Positions 44,981 through 52,190 of a stretch of DNA of 52,190 bases are shown here, piece after piece (position 1 is the stretch's first letter; each line of letters begins with the position of its first letter). Location: assembly GCA_900315285.1 (NCBI GenBank), contig OMYO01000009.1, positions 1-52,190 of the forward strand, given 5' to 3'. The notes under the pieces are model-generated. The model was not told the origin of the DNA and searched no databases. It saw only the letters and a program-made list of their open reading frames with translations. The stretch is from an uncultured Eubacteriales bacterium. GTDB taxonomy: Bacteria; Bacillota; Clostridia; Oscillospirales; Acutalibacteraceae. The position numbers were made by a program, and so were the translations under genes.

Positions 44981-45000
44981 TTCTAATTTATGCAATTAGG

Positions 45001-45029
45001 ATATTACTACATCACAATCTTTCGGTCAA
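45001..45029 (-). promoter_or_regulatory. Promoter of the leu/ilv operon
   Basis: On the minus strand TTGACC (45024-45029), a 17-base spacer and TAATAT (45001-45006) lie just before the T-box leader. Confidence 0.75.
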
Positions 45030-45082
45030 GGTCTTTTTTCAAAACTTTCTCGTTCTTTTCCGGGGTGAGTGAACTTTTACCA

Positions 45083-45111
45083 TTGTAAATCTTTTGCCAT
45101 TCTGCTAAAAT
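45083..45111 (+). promoter_or_regulatory. Promoter of the TetR-family regulator
   Basis: TTGTAA (45083-45088), a 17-base spacer and TAAAAT (45106-45111) predict a transcript start near 45118. This excludes an ATG at 45117 as the start codon and supports the TTG at 45168. Confidence 0.65.
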
Positions 45112-45167
45112 TCTGAATGTTGTCATATGGAGACGTCAATTTTCATCCAGAAAGGCAGGAACCAGCA

Positions 45168-45746
45168 TTGGACAAGCGCTCAAGGAAAACCCAAGAAGCT
45201 ATTGTCAGAGCCTATGAGGAGTTGACCAGAGAAAAGGGCAGTATCCGGGAAGTATCGGTCCAGGATATCGCTAAGCGTGCGGGAATCTCACGAAGCACAT
45301 TTTATTCCCATTTCCGGGACCTGACGGAACTGTCCCGCAAAATGGAGGAGGAGTTTGCCGATCATCTTGCGGATATCATCCGCACCCAGCTCCAGGCCGG
45401 TGGCTATTCGATGAATGATGAAATACTGGAGAATCTGTTCTTAGCAGTTATCCATTATATATTAAGTCAAGATATTTTTGCCCGCGAAATCCTTCTCAAC
45501 GATATTACCGACATAGTGGCAGATACCCTCGCCGAAAAAATCAGCAATCAGCTTTCTCTATGCTGCACACCGGAGCATGCGGAAAAGAACCAGCCTGCCC
45601 TAAAGAACATCTCCATGTTTTTGACCTGCGGCACAGCGGGAATTATGAAGCGTTGGTTCTCGGCCAAGCACCCGGTCTCGCCGGAGGATCTCGCTCTCTC
45701 CCTTGCAGAAATGGCTGCTCCTGTTTTATATACCTATATTAAATAA
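45168..45746 (+). CDS. TetR/AcrR family transcriptional regulator
   Basis: This 192-residue DNA-binding protein has the N-terminal TetR helix-turn-helix: RKTQEAIVRAYEELTREKG, then VQDIAKRAGISRSTFYSHFRDLTEL (about residues 27-52). The C-terminal ligand-binding part is all helical and diverged. I use the TTG at 45168 because an AGGA lies 7 bases before it and the predicted transcript starts after the upstream ATG. The gene is divergent from the leu/ilv operon and upstream of the GlpA-like operon; either may be its target. The ligand is unknown. Confidence 0.88.
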   Translation: MDKRSRKTQEAIVRAYEELTREKGSIREVSVQDIAKRAGISRSTFYSHFRDLTELSRKMEEEFADHLADIIRTQLQAGGYSMNDEILENLFLAVIHYILSQDIFAREILLNDITDIVADTLAEKISNQLSLCCTPEHAEKNQPALKNISMFLTCGTAGIMKRWFSAKHPVSPEDLALSLAEMAAPVLYTYIK

Positions 45747-45782
45747 TATTATCTCTGCAAAAAAAATATCATTATTTATTAT

Positions 45783-45817
45783 TCGCACAGTGAATTTCCT
45801 TTCGCTGTGCGATTTTT
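45783..45817 (+). terminator. Terminator of the TetR gene
   Basis: TCGCACAGTGAA and TTCGCTGTGCGA (45783-45794 and 45801-45812, one G-U pair) form a 12-bp stem with a 6-base loop, followed by TTTTT. Confidence 0.88.
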
Positions 45818-45918
45818 CTATCCCTATTTTCCGAAATTCCTGACGCATGTTAATTATCAGACAGCGTGTTTCTGCTTTACATGTGCAATATGTCTATAAA
45901 ATAACATCTAGACGATTG

Positions 45919-45936
45919 ACATTTTATTGGAAATGT
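45919..45936. repeat. Inverted repeat next to the -35 box of the GlpA-like operon
   Basis: ACATTT (45919-45924) and AAATGT (45931-45936) are inverted copies around a 6-base centre and touch the -35 box. A possible operator, short enough to be chance in AT-rich DNA. Confidence 0.35.
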
Positions 45937-45964
45937 TTACGTTCTCTAAAATTTTCTGTATAAT
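45936..45964 (+). promoter_or_regulatory. Promoter of the GlpA-like operon
   Basis: TTTACG (45936-45941), a 17-base spacer and a perfect TATAAT (45959-45964) lie 66 bases before the first ATG. Confidence 0.7.
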
Positions 45965-46030
45965 ACTTTGGTAAAGTTTCCTTCGGGAAATAACAAGACA
46001 TGTAAAGAATTCGGAAGGAGTAGTATTTTC

Positions 46031-47488
46031 ATGGTGTACGATATCGCAATCATCGGCGCCGGCGTTGTGGGAACGCAGATCGCACGCACCCTCTCCAAAT
46101 ATCAGCTGAAAAACGTGCTGCTGGAGAAGACATCCGATGTTGCCCAAGGAACCACCAAAGCCAACAGTGGCATTGTCCATGCAGGCTTTGACTGCAAGCC
46201 CGGCACAAAAATGGCGGAACTTAACGTCAGAGGCTGCCGTCTCATGGAGGATCTCTGTAAGACCCTCTATGTCCCCTATGAGAGAAACGGTTCTCTCGTG
46301 GTCGCTCTGAACAACGAGGAAATGCCGACCCTGCAGGATCTCTATGACCGCGGCCGCAAGAACGGTCTGACGGAAAAGGAAATCTCTATTATTGACCGCG
46401 AGACCCTGCTGGAAATGGAGCCGAACCTCTCAGAGAATGTCGTCGGTGCCCTCTATGCTCCGACGGCCGGCATTGTAAGCCCTTACGAGCTCTCCATCGC
46501 CGCTGCAGAGTGTGCCATTGCCAACGGCACGGACTTCCTGCGGAACTTCAACGTAGGCGGCATTATCGAGGAAGATGGCACTTTCATCATCGGCGCCAAA
46601 GACGGACGGCTTGTCCGCTCCAAGATGGTTATCAATGCAGCCGGCCTTTTTGCAAACATCATTGCCAACCAGTTCGACGGTGAGCGCTTCAAAGTTGTTC
46701 CCCGCCTCGGTGAGTACGGCCTTATGGATCGCAACATCTATCCGCTGGTTAAGCACACCATATTCCAGTGCCCCAGTGACATGGGCAAAGGAATCCTTGT
46801 CTCCCCCACGACCCATCACAACATCTTTGTAGGCCCCACCGCACTCAACCGTGAGGCCACTGTTGAGGGTCGTCACGACACCTCTATCCGTGTCGGCGCC
46901 CTGCGGCAGACCTATTCAACAGCCCGTCGTTCTGTACCCAAGGTCGCAGCACGTGACCAGATCACTTCTTTCGCCGGTCTTCGCGCCCACTGGGTTGAAC
47001 ACGACTTCTATATCCACTACTCCACCCGGACCAATCAGTTCATCAACCTCATTGGAATTGAGTCCCCGGGTCTCGCCTCCTCCCCCGCCATTGCAGAAGA
47101 GGTCGAGAAGCTTGTCCTGAATGCCATGGAGAAGAAGCCGGAGCTGAATCCGGACTACAATCCGTCCCGGAAAAAACCGGTCCGTTTCCGTGACTGCACA
47201 ACAGAGGAACGTGCCGCTCTCATCGAACAGAATCCGGAATATGCACACATCATCTGCCGCTGTGAAACGGTCACAGAGGGAGAAATTCGGGACGCTATCC
47301 GCGCTCCGGGCGGAGCCATTGACATCGACGGCGTAAAACGGCGCACCCGTGCCGGAATGGGACGCTGTCAAGGTGGCTTCTGTGGTTCAAAAGTTATGGA
47401 GATCCTTGCGGAAGAGCTCAATGAGCCCATCAGTGACATCACAAAGTTCGGCGGCGACTCCAAGATCATCTACGAAAGGACGAAATAA
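46031..47488 (+). CDS. Anaerobic glycerol-3-phosphate dehydrogenase-like flavoprotein (GlpA-like, with BFD-type [2Fe-2S] domain)
   Basis: This 485-residue FAD enzyme probably oxidises glycerol-3-phosphate or a related 2-hydroxy acid. The FAD site is IAIIGAGVVGTQIARTLSKYQ, with GTTKANSGIVHAGFD following as in the DAO/GlpA family. Residues about 405-455 are a BFD-like iron-sulfur domain with CRCE, then a CQGGFC motif. The ATG at 46031 has AAGGAG 10 bases upstream. It is followed after 3 bases by a second flavoprotein and then DUF1667, the usual clostridial trio. The membrane anchor GlpC, glycerol kinase and glycerol facilitator are missing here, so the substrate is less certain than the family name suggests. 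Confidence 0.87.
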   Translation: MVYDIAIIGAGVVGTQIARTLSKYQLKNVLLEKTSDVAQGTTKANSGIVHAGFDCKPGTKMAELNVRGCRLMEDLCKTLYVPYERNGSLVVALNNEEMPTLQDLYDRGRKNGLTEKEISIIDRETLLEMEPNLSENVVGALYAPTAGIVSPYELSIAAAECAIANGTDFLRNFNVGGIIEEDGTFIIGAKDGRLVRSKMVINAAGLFANIIANQFDGERFKVVPRLGEYGLMDRNIYPLVKHTIFQCPSDMGKGILVSPTTHHNIFVGPTALNREATVEGRHDTSIRVGALRQTYSTARRSVPKVAARDQITSFAGLRAHWVEHDFYIHYSTRTNQFINLIGIESPGLASSPAIAEEVEKLVLNAMEKKPELNPDYNPSRKKPVRFRDCTTEERAALIEQNPEYAHIICRCETVTEGEIRDAIRAPGGAIDIDGVKRRTRAGMGRCQGGFCGSKVMEILAEELNEPISDITKFGGDSKIIYERTK

Positions 47489-47491
47489 GCC

Positions 47492-48760
47492 ATGAATGAA
47501 ATTCTGAACTACGATCTTGTCGTGGTCGGCGGCGGCCCGGCCGGCATGGCAGCTGCCCTTTCCGCCCGTGACAACGGCATTGAAGAGGATAAAATCATCA
47601 TCCTGGAGCGTGCTGAACGGCTTGGCGGCATCCTGGAGCAGTGCATCCACACCGGATTTGGTCTCACCTACTTCGGCGAGGAGCTCTCCGGCCCAGAGTA
47701 TGCAGACCGCTTCGTAAAGCAAGTTGCAGAAACCAATATTGCAGTCAAACTCAACACCATGGTCCTGAATCTCACCAAGACGAATCAGGTCATTGCAGCC
47801 AGCAAAGAGGACGGTATCGTCACCATCAATGCGAAGGCCATTATTCTGGCCATGGGCTGCAGAGAGCGTCCCCGCGGCGCCCTGGACATTGCGGGCTCCC
47901 GTCCCGCCGGTGTCATGACCGCCGGTCAGGCCCAGAAATTTGTCAATATTGACGGCTATATGCCGGGCCATGAGGTCGTCATCCTCGGTTCCGGTGATAT
48001 CGGACTCATCATGGCACGTCGCATGACGCTGGAAGGTGCCAAGGTCAAAGTGGTCTGTGAGGTCATGCCCTACTCCGGCGGCCTGCAGAGAAATATCGTC
48101 CAGTGTCTCGAGGACTTTGATATTCCGCTCCGTCTCTCCTGCACCGTCATTCAGGTCCATGGAGAAGATCGTGTAACAGGTGTCACCATTGCTGATGTGG
48201 ACAAATATATGGTTCCCATCCCCGGCACCGAGGAATATATCCCCTGCGACACGCTGATGCTCTCCGTCGGTCTCATCCCGGAGAATGAGCTCTCCCGTCA
48301 GATCGGTCTGGAAATGGATCCGGTCACCCGCGGTCCCCGTGTCAACGAAATGCGTGAGACCTCTCAGAAGGGCGTCTTCGCCTGCGGCAACGTACTCCAG
48401 GTACACGACCTTGTTGACTTCGTAACCCAGGAGTCTCAAATTGCCGGTAAGGGCGCAGCCCGCTACATCGCTGGTCAGGAAACGTCGGAGTCCGTACGCC
48501 TCCGCGGTATCAATGGTGTACGTTACACCGTTCCGCAGCATATCGACCTGAATGAGAAAGAGGATGTCAAAGTCTTCTTCCGTGTTGCCAATATCTATCG
48601 CAACAAGCGCGTTGTCGTCACCTGCGGAGACAAGGTTCTCTATAACCGCAAGAAGATCAAATTGGCACCCGGCGAAATGGAGAACGTCCCGGTCAAGGCC
48701 GCTGACCTTGCCGAGATGACCCCGGACGACGAGATTGTCGTAAGCATTGAGGAGGCATAA
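47492..48760 (+). CDS. NAD(P)/FAD-dependent oxidoreductase, partner of the GlpA-like protein
   Basis: This 422-residue two-dinucleotide flavoprotein has the FAD motif LVVVGGGPAGMAAALSARDNG at the start and an NAD(P) motif EVVILGSGDIGLIMARRMTLEG near residue 160, with CIHTGFG and AMGCRERPRGA segments typical of the HcnB/ferredoxin-reductase-like group next to GlpA homologues. It probably passes electrons between the GlpA-like subunit and NAD(P)H. It is encoded 3 bases after the first gene and 2 before the DUF1667 gene, indicating a complex. Confidence 0.88.
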   Translation: MNEILNYDLVVVGGGPAGMAAALSARDNGIEEDKIIILERAERLGGILEQCIHTGFGLTYFGEELSGPEYADRFVKQVAETNIAVKLNTMVLNLTKTNQVIAASKEDGIVTINAKAIILAMGCRERPRGALDIAGSRPAGVMTAGQAQKFVNIDGYMPGHEVVILGSGDIGLIMARRMTLEGAKVKVVCEVMPYSGGLQRNIVQCLEDFDIPLRLSCTVIQVHGEDRVTGVTIADVDKYMVPIPGTEEYIPCDTLMLSVGLIPENELSRQIGLEMDPVTRGPRVNEMRETSQKGVFACGNVLQVHDLVDFVTQESQIAGKGAARYIAGQETSESVRLRGINGVRYTVPQHIDLNEKEDVKVFFRVANIYRNKRVVVTCGDKVLYNRKKIKLAPGEMENVPVKAADLAEMTPDDEIVVSIEEA

Positions 48761-48762
48761 CA

Positions 48763-49122
48763 ATGGAAAAGAACCTGATCTGTGTCGCCTGTCCGAGGGG
48801 CTGCAATATCACAGTCACTCTGGACTCGAACAATAATGTGGTCGACGTCACCGGAAACTCCTGCAAACGCGGCGACGCCTATGCCAGAGCAGAAGTCACC
48901 CATCCGGAGCGCTCTCTCACCTCAACTGTCCGTGTCACCGGCGGCACCGCCTACGTGGTACCCTGCAAGACGAGCAGTGCCATTCCGAAGGAGCTTCTGT
49001 TTGACGCCATGAAGGAAATCAACGCCGCGTCCGTTGCATCTCCAGTCCATATTGGTGACGTCATCATCAAGGATCTGCTTGGCACTGGCATTGACGTGGT
49101 TGCTACGAACGAAGTCGTCTGA
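48763..49122 (+). CDS. DUF1667 family cysteine-rich protein, third subunit of the GlpA-like complex
   Basis: This 119-residue protein starts MEKNLICVACPRGCNITVTLD; the C-x2-C-x3-C pattern (Cys7, Cys10, Cys14) plus a fourth cysteine in GNSCKRG suggests a small metal or iron-sulfur site. DUF1667 proteins regularly follow GlpA/GlpB-like flavoproteins in Clostridia. A role as an electron-transfer or assembly subunit is inferred from that. Two bases separate it from the previous gene. Confidence 0.9.
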   Translation: MEKNLICVACPRGCNITVTLDSNNNVVDVTGNSCKRGDAYARAEVTHPERSLTSTVRVTGGTAYVVPCKTSSAIPKELLFDAMKEINAASVASPVHIGDVIIKDLLGTGIDVVATNEVV

Positions 49123-49148
49123 CGTTCTCAATTTCCTGTGTTCTGTAT

Positions 49149-49177
49149 TTGACATTTTCACTTTGCACAACTATATT
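49149..49177 (+). promoter_or_regulatory. Promoter of ftsH
   Basis: A perfect TTGACA (49149-49154), a 17-base spacer and TATATT (49172-49177) lie in the 90-base gap before ftsH. Confidence 0.82.
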
Positions 49178-49215
49178 AAAATTTATCTTATACAGATATA
49201 TAAACAGGAAACTTG

Positions 49216-51120
49216 GTGAACACTATGAGTAATCCTATCAAACAGTGGTTTGACAAGATAAAGAATCCGGACCAGAAAACCATGGAAGATCTGCAGAAGG
49301 TCAGCGAGGCCACCGGCCTCGCCTCCCTCTGCGGTCTCGGCATCATGGAACTGGGCCATTACATCAATATGCGGAAGCTCTCCTACTCGGATATCCTGAG
49401 GCTCTTCCAGGAGGATCAAATCTCCTCTTATCATTTGAACTTCAGCAGCCGGGAGCTCCAGTTTATGCGCAGGGGCGCAGACATGCCGGAGAGCGCCATC
49501 ATCCCGTCTGTGGAACTGTTCCTGAAGGACGTCCACGAGAAGGTCATCCGCTACAATAAGGAACATCCGGACCGCAAAATCGGCATGGACTATATCCGCG
49601 GCGTCCCCACCTGGGTCTGCGCGGGTCTTGCCGCCTTTGCGGGTCTCTTTTTCCTCTGGGCTGACTATCAGACCTCGGCTCCCCAGGCCGGCCCCCAGCC
49701 GCCCATCACTATCATCCGGGACGACTCCAGCCGACAGCAGCCTCAGAACTTTGCCCACACCAATGCCATCATGGAATCCACCCGCAAAGCCACCTTTGCG
49801 GATGTTGCAGGTGCAGATGAGGAGAAAGAAGAGTTGCAGGAAATCGTCGAGTATCTGAAGAGCCCGGAAAAATTCACGAAACTGGGCGCCCGGGTACCGA
49901 AGGGCGTTCTTCTCATCGGCCCTCCCGGTACCGGAAAAACCCTTCTTGCCCGTGCGGTTGCCGGTGAGGCCGGCGTACCATTCTTCTCCATCTCCGGTTC
50001 GGAGTTTGTGGAGATGTTTGTAGGTGTCGGCGCTGCCCGGGTCCGTGACCTGTTTGAGCAGGCAAAAGCTAAATCGCCCTGCATTATTTTTATCGACGAA
50101 ATTGACGCCCTGGCGAGAAAACGCGGCTCGGAGATTTTCTCCGGCAACGAAGAGCGTGAGACCACACTGAACCAGCTTCTCGTGGAAATGGACGGTTTCT
50201 CATCGGATACTGGAATCATCCTGATCGGCGCCACGAACCGCGGTGACATCCTCGACCCGGCTCTCCTCCGCCCCGGCCGCTTTGACCGTCAGGTCCATGT
50301 CGGTTACCCGGACATGGAGGGACGCGAAGCCATCCTCAGAATCCATGCCAAAGGCAAGCCCTTCTCTTCCGATGTAAGTCTTGCCAACGTCGCCAAGGCC
50401 ACCACCGGGTTCACTGGCGCTGACTTGGAGAATCTCTTAAATGAGGCAGCCCTGCTGGCCGCCCGTCGGAACAAATCAGAAATTTCCAACGACGAGCTGA
50501 AAGAGGCCTCCGTCAAAGTTATGATGGGCTCCGAGAAACGGTCTCACAAGATGTCGGACAAGGAGAAGAAACTCACTGCCTTCCATGAGTCTGGACATGC
50601 TGTTGCCACCTATCATCTTGCGAATCTCGACCCCGTGGAAGAGGTCTCCATCATTCCGCGCGGAAGTGCAGGCGGATATACCATGTCGCTTCCTCAGGAG
50701 GATCGCTCCTACGCCTCCCGTGACGAAATGCTGGACGAGCTTGTCTCCCTGCTGGGTGGCCGTGTTGCCGAGTCCCTGGTACTGGGTGACATCTCCACCG
50801 GCGCCTCCAACGACCTAGAGCGTGCAACGGCTCTGGCCCGTGGAATGGTAACGCGGTACGGTATGAGCACAAAGCTTGGTCCTGGCACTTTTGAAGACCG
50901 AAAACCCTACTACGGCTCCCGGACTTATTCTGAGAAGACCGCTGCTGAAATCGATGAGGAGGTCAATCGACTTCTGAAAGAGGCCTATGAGCGCTGCGAG
51001 GCTATCCTGAAAGAAAACCGCAACCAGCTGGACGCAGTTGCCGGATATCTTCTCGAGCATGAAAAGATTGGCGGAGAAGAGTTCAAAAAGCTCATGGATC
51101 GTGTACCACAGCCGGCATAA
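49216..51120 (+). CDS. ftsH: ATP-dependent zinc metalloprotease FtsH, with atypical N-terminus
   Basis: This membrane-anchored AAA+ protease degrades unstable membrane and cytosolic proteins. The AAA+ domain (about 190-440) has Walker [10 protein letters not shown], Walker [10 protein letters not shown] and the second-region RPGRFDRQV arginine finger; the peptidase domain has the zinc motif HESGH near residue 457. The N-terminus is unusual: the first membrane helix is absent or very weak ([14 protein letters not shown]), and only one clear helix, about 130-150, is present. The [18 protein letters not shown] segment between them matches the usual external domain. The start could be TTG 49213, GTG 49216 or ATG 49225; AGGA at 49206-49209 best fits the GTG. 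Confidence 0.93.
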   Translation: MNTMSNPIKQWFDKIKNPDQKTMEDLQKVSEATGLASLCGLGIMELGHYINMRKLSYSDILRLFQEDQISSYHLNFSSRELQFMRRGADMPESAIIPSVELFLKDVHEKVIRYNKEHPDRKIGMDYIRGVPTWVCAGLAAFAGLFFLWADYQTSAPQAGPQPPITIIRDDSSRQQPQNFAHTNAIMESTRKATFADVAGADEEKEELQEIVEYLKSPEKFTKLGARVPKGVLLIGPPGTGKTLLARAVAGEAGVPFFSISGSEFVEMFVGVGAARVRDLFEQAKAKSPCIIFIDEIDALARKRGSEIFSGNEERETTLNQLLVEMDGFSSDTGIILIGATNRGDILDPALLRPGRFDRQVHVGYPDMEGREAILRIHAKGKPFSSDVSLANVAKATTGFTGADLENLLNEAALLAARRNKSEISNDELKEASVKVMMGSEKRSHKMSDKEKKLTAFHESGHAVATYHLANLDPVEEVSIIPRGSAGGYTMSLPQEDRSYASRDEMLDELVSLLGGRVAESLVLGDISTGASNDLERATALARGMVTRYGMSTKLGPGTFEDRKPYYGSRTYSEKTAAEIDEEVNRLLKEAYERCEAILKENRNQLDAVAGYLLEHEKIGGEEFKKLMDRVPQPA

Positions 51121-51141
51121 TTGAAAATCACAGATAATATA

Positions 51142-51179
51142 AAAATGGCAGTCAACTGAAACCAGTTGACTGCCATTTT
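51142..51179. terminator. Bidirectional terminator between ftsH and the nitrilase gene
   Basis: A perfect 17-bp stem (51142-51158 and 51163-51179) with a 4-base loop lies between two converging genes. Its own ends are A4 and T4, giving tails in both directions. Confidence 0.92.
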
Positions 51180-51185
51180 CTTATT

Positions 51186-51965
51186 TCAAAGATAGAGGTC
51201 TGTCCTTCGAAGATCCAGCCATGGGACCTCCTTTTTCCTCTTTCGTGCAAGGCTGAGGTCAAGTTCAGCAGAAATAAGCCCCTCTTCATTTCCCGCCTTC
51301 ACGACAAGATTGCCATATGGGTCTGCCACTAAAGACTGCCCGGCAAAATCCATGGCATCCTCTCTCCCCACCCGGTTGCACATGGCAACAAAGACTGCAT
51401 TCTGCATAGCCTGAACACGGATTTCCCACTCGAAGAGCTCCATGGGCTCCTCCTCGGTATTGGCGGTGGGAATGATAACGAGATCCGCCCCCTTCAGCGC
51501 ACAGGTCCGAATGCTCTCGGGGATATGCCGGTCAAAGCAGATGACAATGCCCACTCGGCCATAGGGGGTGTCAAATGTCTGGAAGCCGTCCTCGGAAGGC
51601 TTATAGTAGTCCTGTTCATAAAATTTCTCCCCCTGATAGATGTGGACCATGGAGGCACTGCCCTCCACCTCCCCTTTTGGAGTAATCCAGAGAGAACGGT
51701 CATAGCCGTCCATATAGAAGTTGGGAGAGATATACATATTCTGTTCCCGGGCAAGATTCTTTAAGGAAGAGATGACCGGTGCATCGCCCGGGGTCTGCAG
51801 ACCGGAGGCGTCTCTCCCGGGGTATTGCGGAAAGAACGGAGTTGCCTGTATCTCCGGATAAAACAAAAGATTGCTGCCCGCCGCCTCCCGGCAAAACCAT
51901 TGTGCCTTTTCTGAATTCTGCTCCATATTTTCTGTCATACGCATTTGCGCCATGGAAAGTTTCAT
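51186..51965 (-). CDS. Nitrilase-superfamily carbon-nitrogen hydrolase, apparently lacking the catalytic lysine
   Basis: This 259-residue protein has the nitrilase alpha-beta-beta-alpha fold pattern. The catalytic Glu38 (LLFYPEIQ) and Cys143 (GIVICFDRHIPESI) are present, and the EWEIRVQAMQNAVFVAMCNRVG and DFAGQSLVADPYGN segments match amidase/N-carbamoylputrescine amidase relatives. The catalytic Lys normally found before the conserved His (K-x-H-I) is absent: the segment reads EGSASMVHIYQ, with Met106. The DNA reading at that place is clear. It may be inactive, use another lysine nearby (for example in QGEKFYEQ), or be wrongly aligned by me. The ATG has a GGGAG site. No partner gene is in the window. 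Confidence 0.85.
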   Translation of the reverse strand: MKLSMAQMRMTENMEQNSEKAQWFCREAAGSNLLFYPEIQATPFFPQYPGRDASGLQTPGDAPVISSLKNLAREQNMYISPNFYMDGYDRSLWITPKGEVEGSASMVHIYQGEKFYEQDYYKPSEDGFQTFDTPYGRVGIVICFDRHIPESIRTCALKGADLVIIPTANTEEEPMELFEWEIRVQAMQNAVFVAMCNRVGREDAMDFAGQSLVADPYGNLVVKAGNEEGLISAELDLSLARKRKKEVPWLDLRRTDLYL

Positions 51966-52069
51966 AATTTCTCCCTTCTATGAAGATTGGATAACAAAAA
52001 CGAACAAACGAGGGTGCGTTTGACTAACATTTCTGAAACAATTCCTCAATATAATCAAAGCCGCAAAAA

Positions 52070-52118
52070 TTTTATCTTACAAAAGATAAAAAAGGTAAAT
52101 TGCAAGTTCAACTTGAAC
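52070..52118. repeat. Two palindromes upstream of the nitrilase gene
   Basis: The 225 bases from 51966 to 52190 contain no gene I can support and are AT-rich. Within them are an inverted repeat TTTTATCTT/AAGATAAAA (52070-52078 and 52083-52091) and GTTCAA-C-TTGAAC (52106-52118), a perfect 13-base palindrome about a central base. They could be operator sites for the nitrilase gene or for a gene right of the window. Confidence 0.4.
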
Positions 52119-52190
52119 ACTGATACGAATTAAGTTTTATCTTTGGGCCAGATTGATATATTTGGTTTAAAAATTCCTCGAATAGTTCCT

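Noticed and set aside
47387..48763. A 458-codon minus-strand frame opposite the second flavoprotein
   Set aside because: It is the antisense shadow of a gene with two clear dinucleotide-binding motifs and has no family resemblance of its own.

Overview
The window reads as a chromosomal segment of a Gram-positive anaerobe of the Bacillota, most likely class Clostridia. The evidence is a leucine T-box leader, an ECF transporter module, AGGAGG-type ribosome binding sites with frequent TTG/GTG starts, a DUF1667 partner of GlpA/GlpB-like flavoproteins, a DUF5711 gene and a moderately high GC content with AT-rich promoters. A gut order such as Oscillospirales is a guess, not something the sequence proves. 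There is no phage, insertion sequence or CRISPR array, and nearly every base is explained by tightly packed genes.

Left block (1-13164, minus strand). One promoter just downstream of a tRNA cluster appears to drive about 13 kb: two tandem M42 aminopeptidases, a GNAT acetyltransferase, hemA, precorrin-2 dehydrogenase, a HemC-CobA-HemD triple fusion, hemB and hemL. These are followed by an unrecognised 206-residue protein, the two subunits of an aconitase X enzyme and an NCS2 purine permease, ending at a strong terminator. The tetrapyrrole genes take glutamyl-tRNA to precorrin-2/sirohydrochlorin and no further, so the product is siroheme and/or cobalamin precursor, not haem.

Centre-left (13198-26533, minus strand). 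A four-gene tRNA operon (Gly, Arg, His, Gln) has a perfect consensus promoter. Upstream of it lies a long housekeeping run, in transcription order: ruvC, ruvA, ruvB, glmM, an rRNA-type methyltransferase, ecfA1, ecfA2, ecfT, truA, a DUF5711 protein, cvpA, pgsA and a ClpE-like unfoldase.

Centre (26609-33798). A MoxR ATPase/VWA two-gene unit comes first. Next is a flavoprotein closely resembling the conjugated-linoleate-forming fatty acid isomerase of Cutibacterium acnes. Divergent from it are a compact acyl-activating (AMP) ligase, a dedicated acyl carrier protein and an acyl-ACP thioesterase. This divergent cassette is the best candidate here for an undescribed system: uptake, ACP loading, isomerisation and release of unsaturated fatty acids.

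Right-centre (33850-44990, minus strand). A branched-chain amino acid operon (leuA, ilvB, ilvN, ilvC, ilvD, leuC, leuD, leuB and a terminal lipoprotein) sits behind a Leu T-box. ilvC has a second promoter with an inverted repeat around its -10 box.

Right end (45168-51965). A TetR regulator, a three-gene glycerol-3-phosphate-dehydrogenase-like oxidoreductase operon, and an FtsH protease with an unusual N-terminus are on the plus strand. A nitrilase-superfamily protein that appears to lack its catalytic lysine is convergent on the minus strand.
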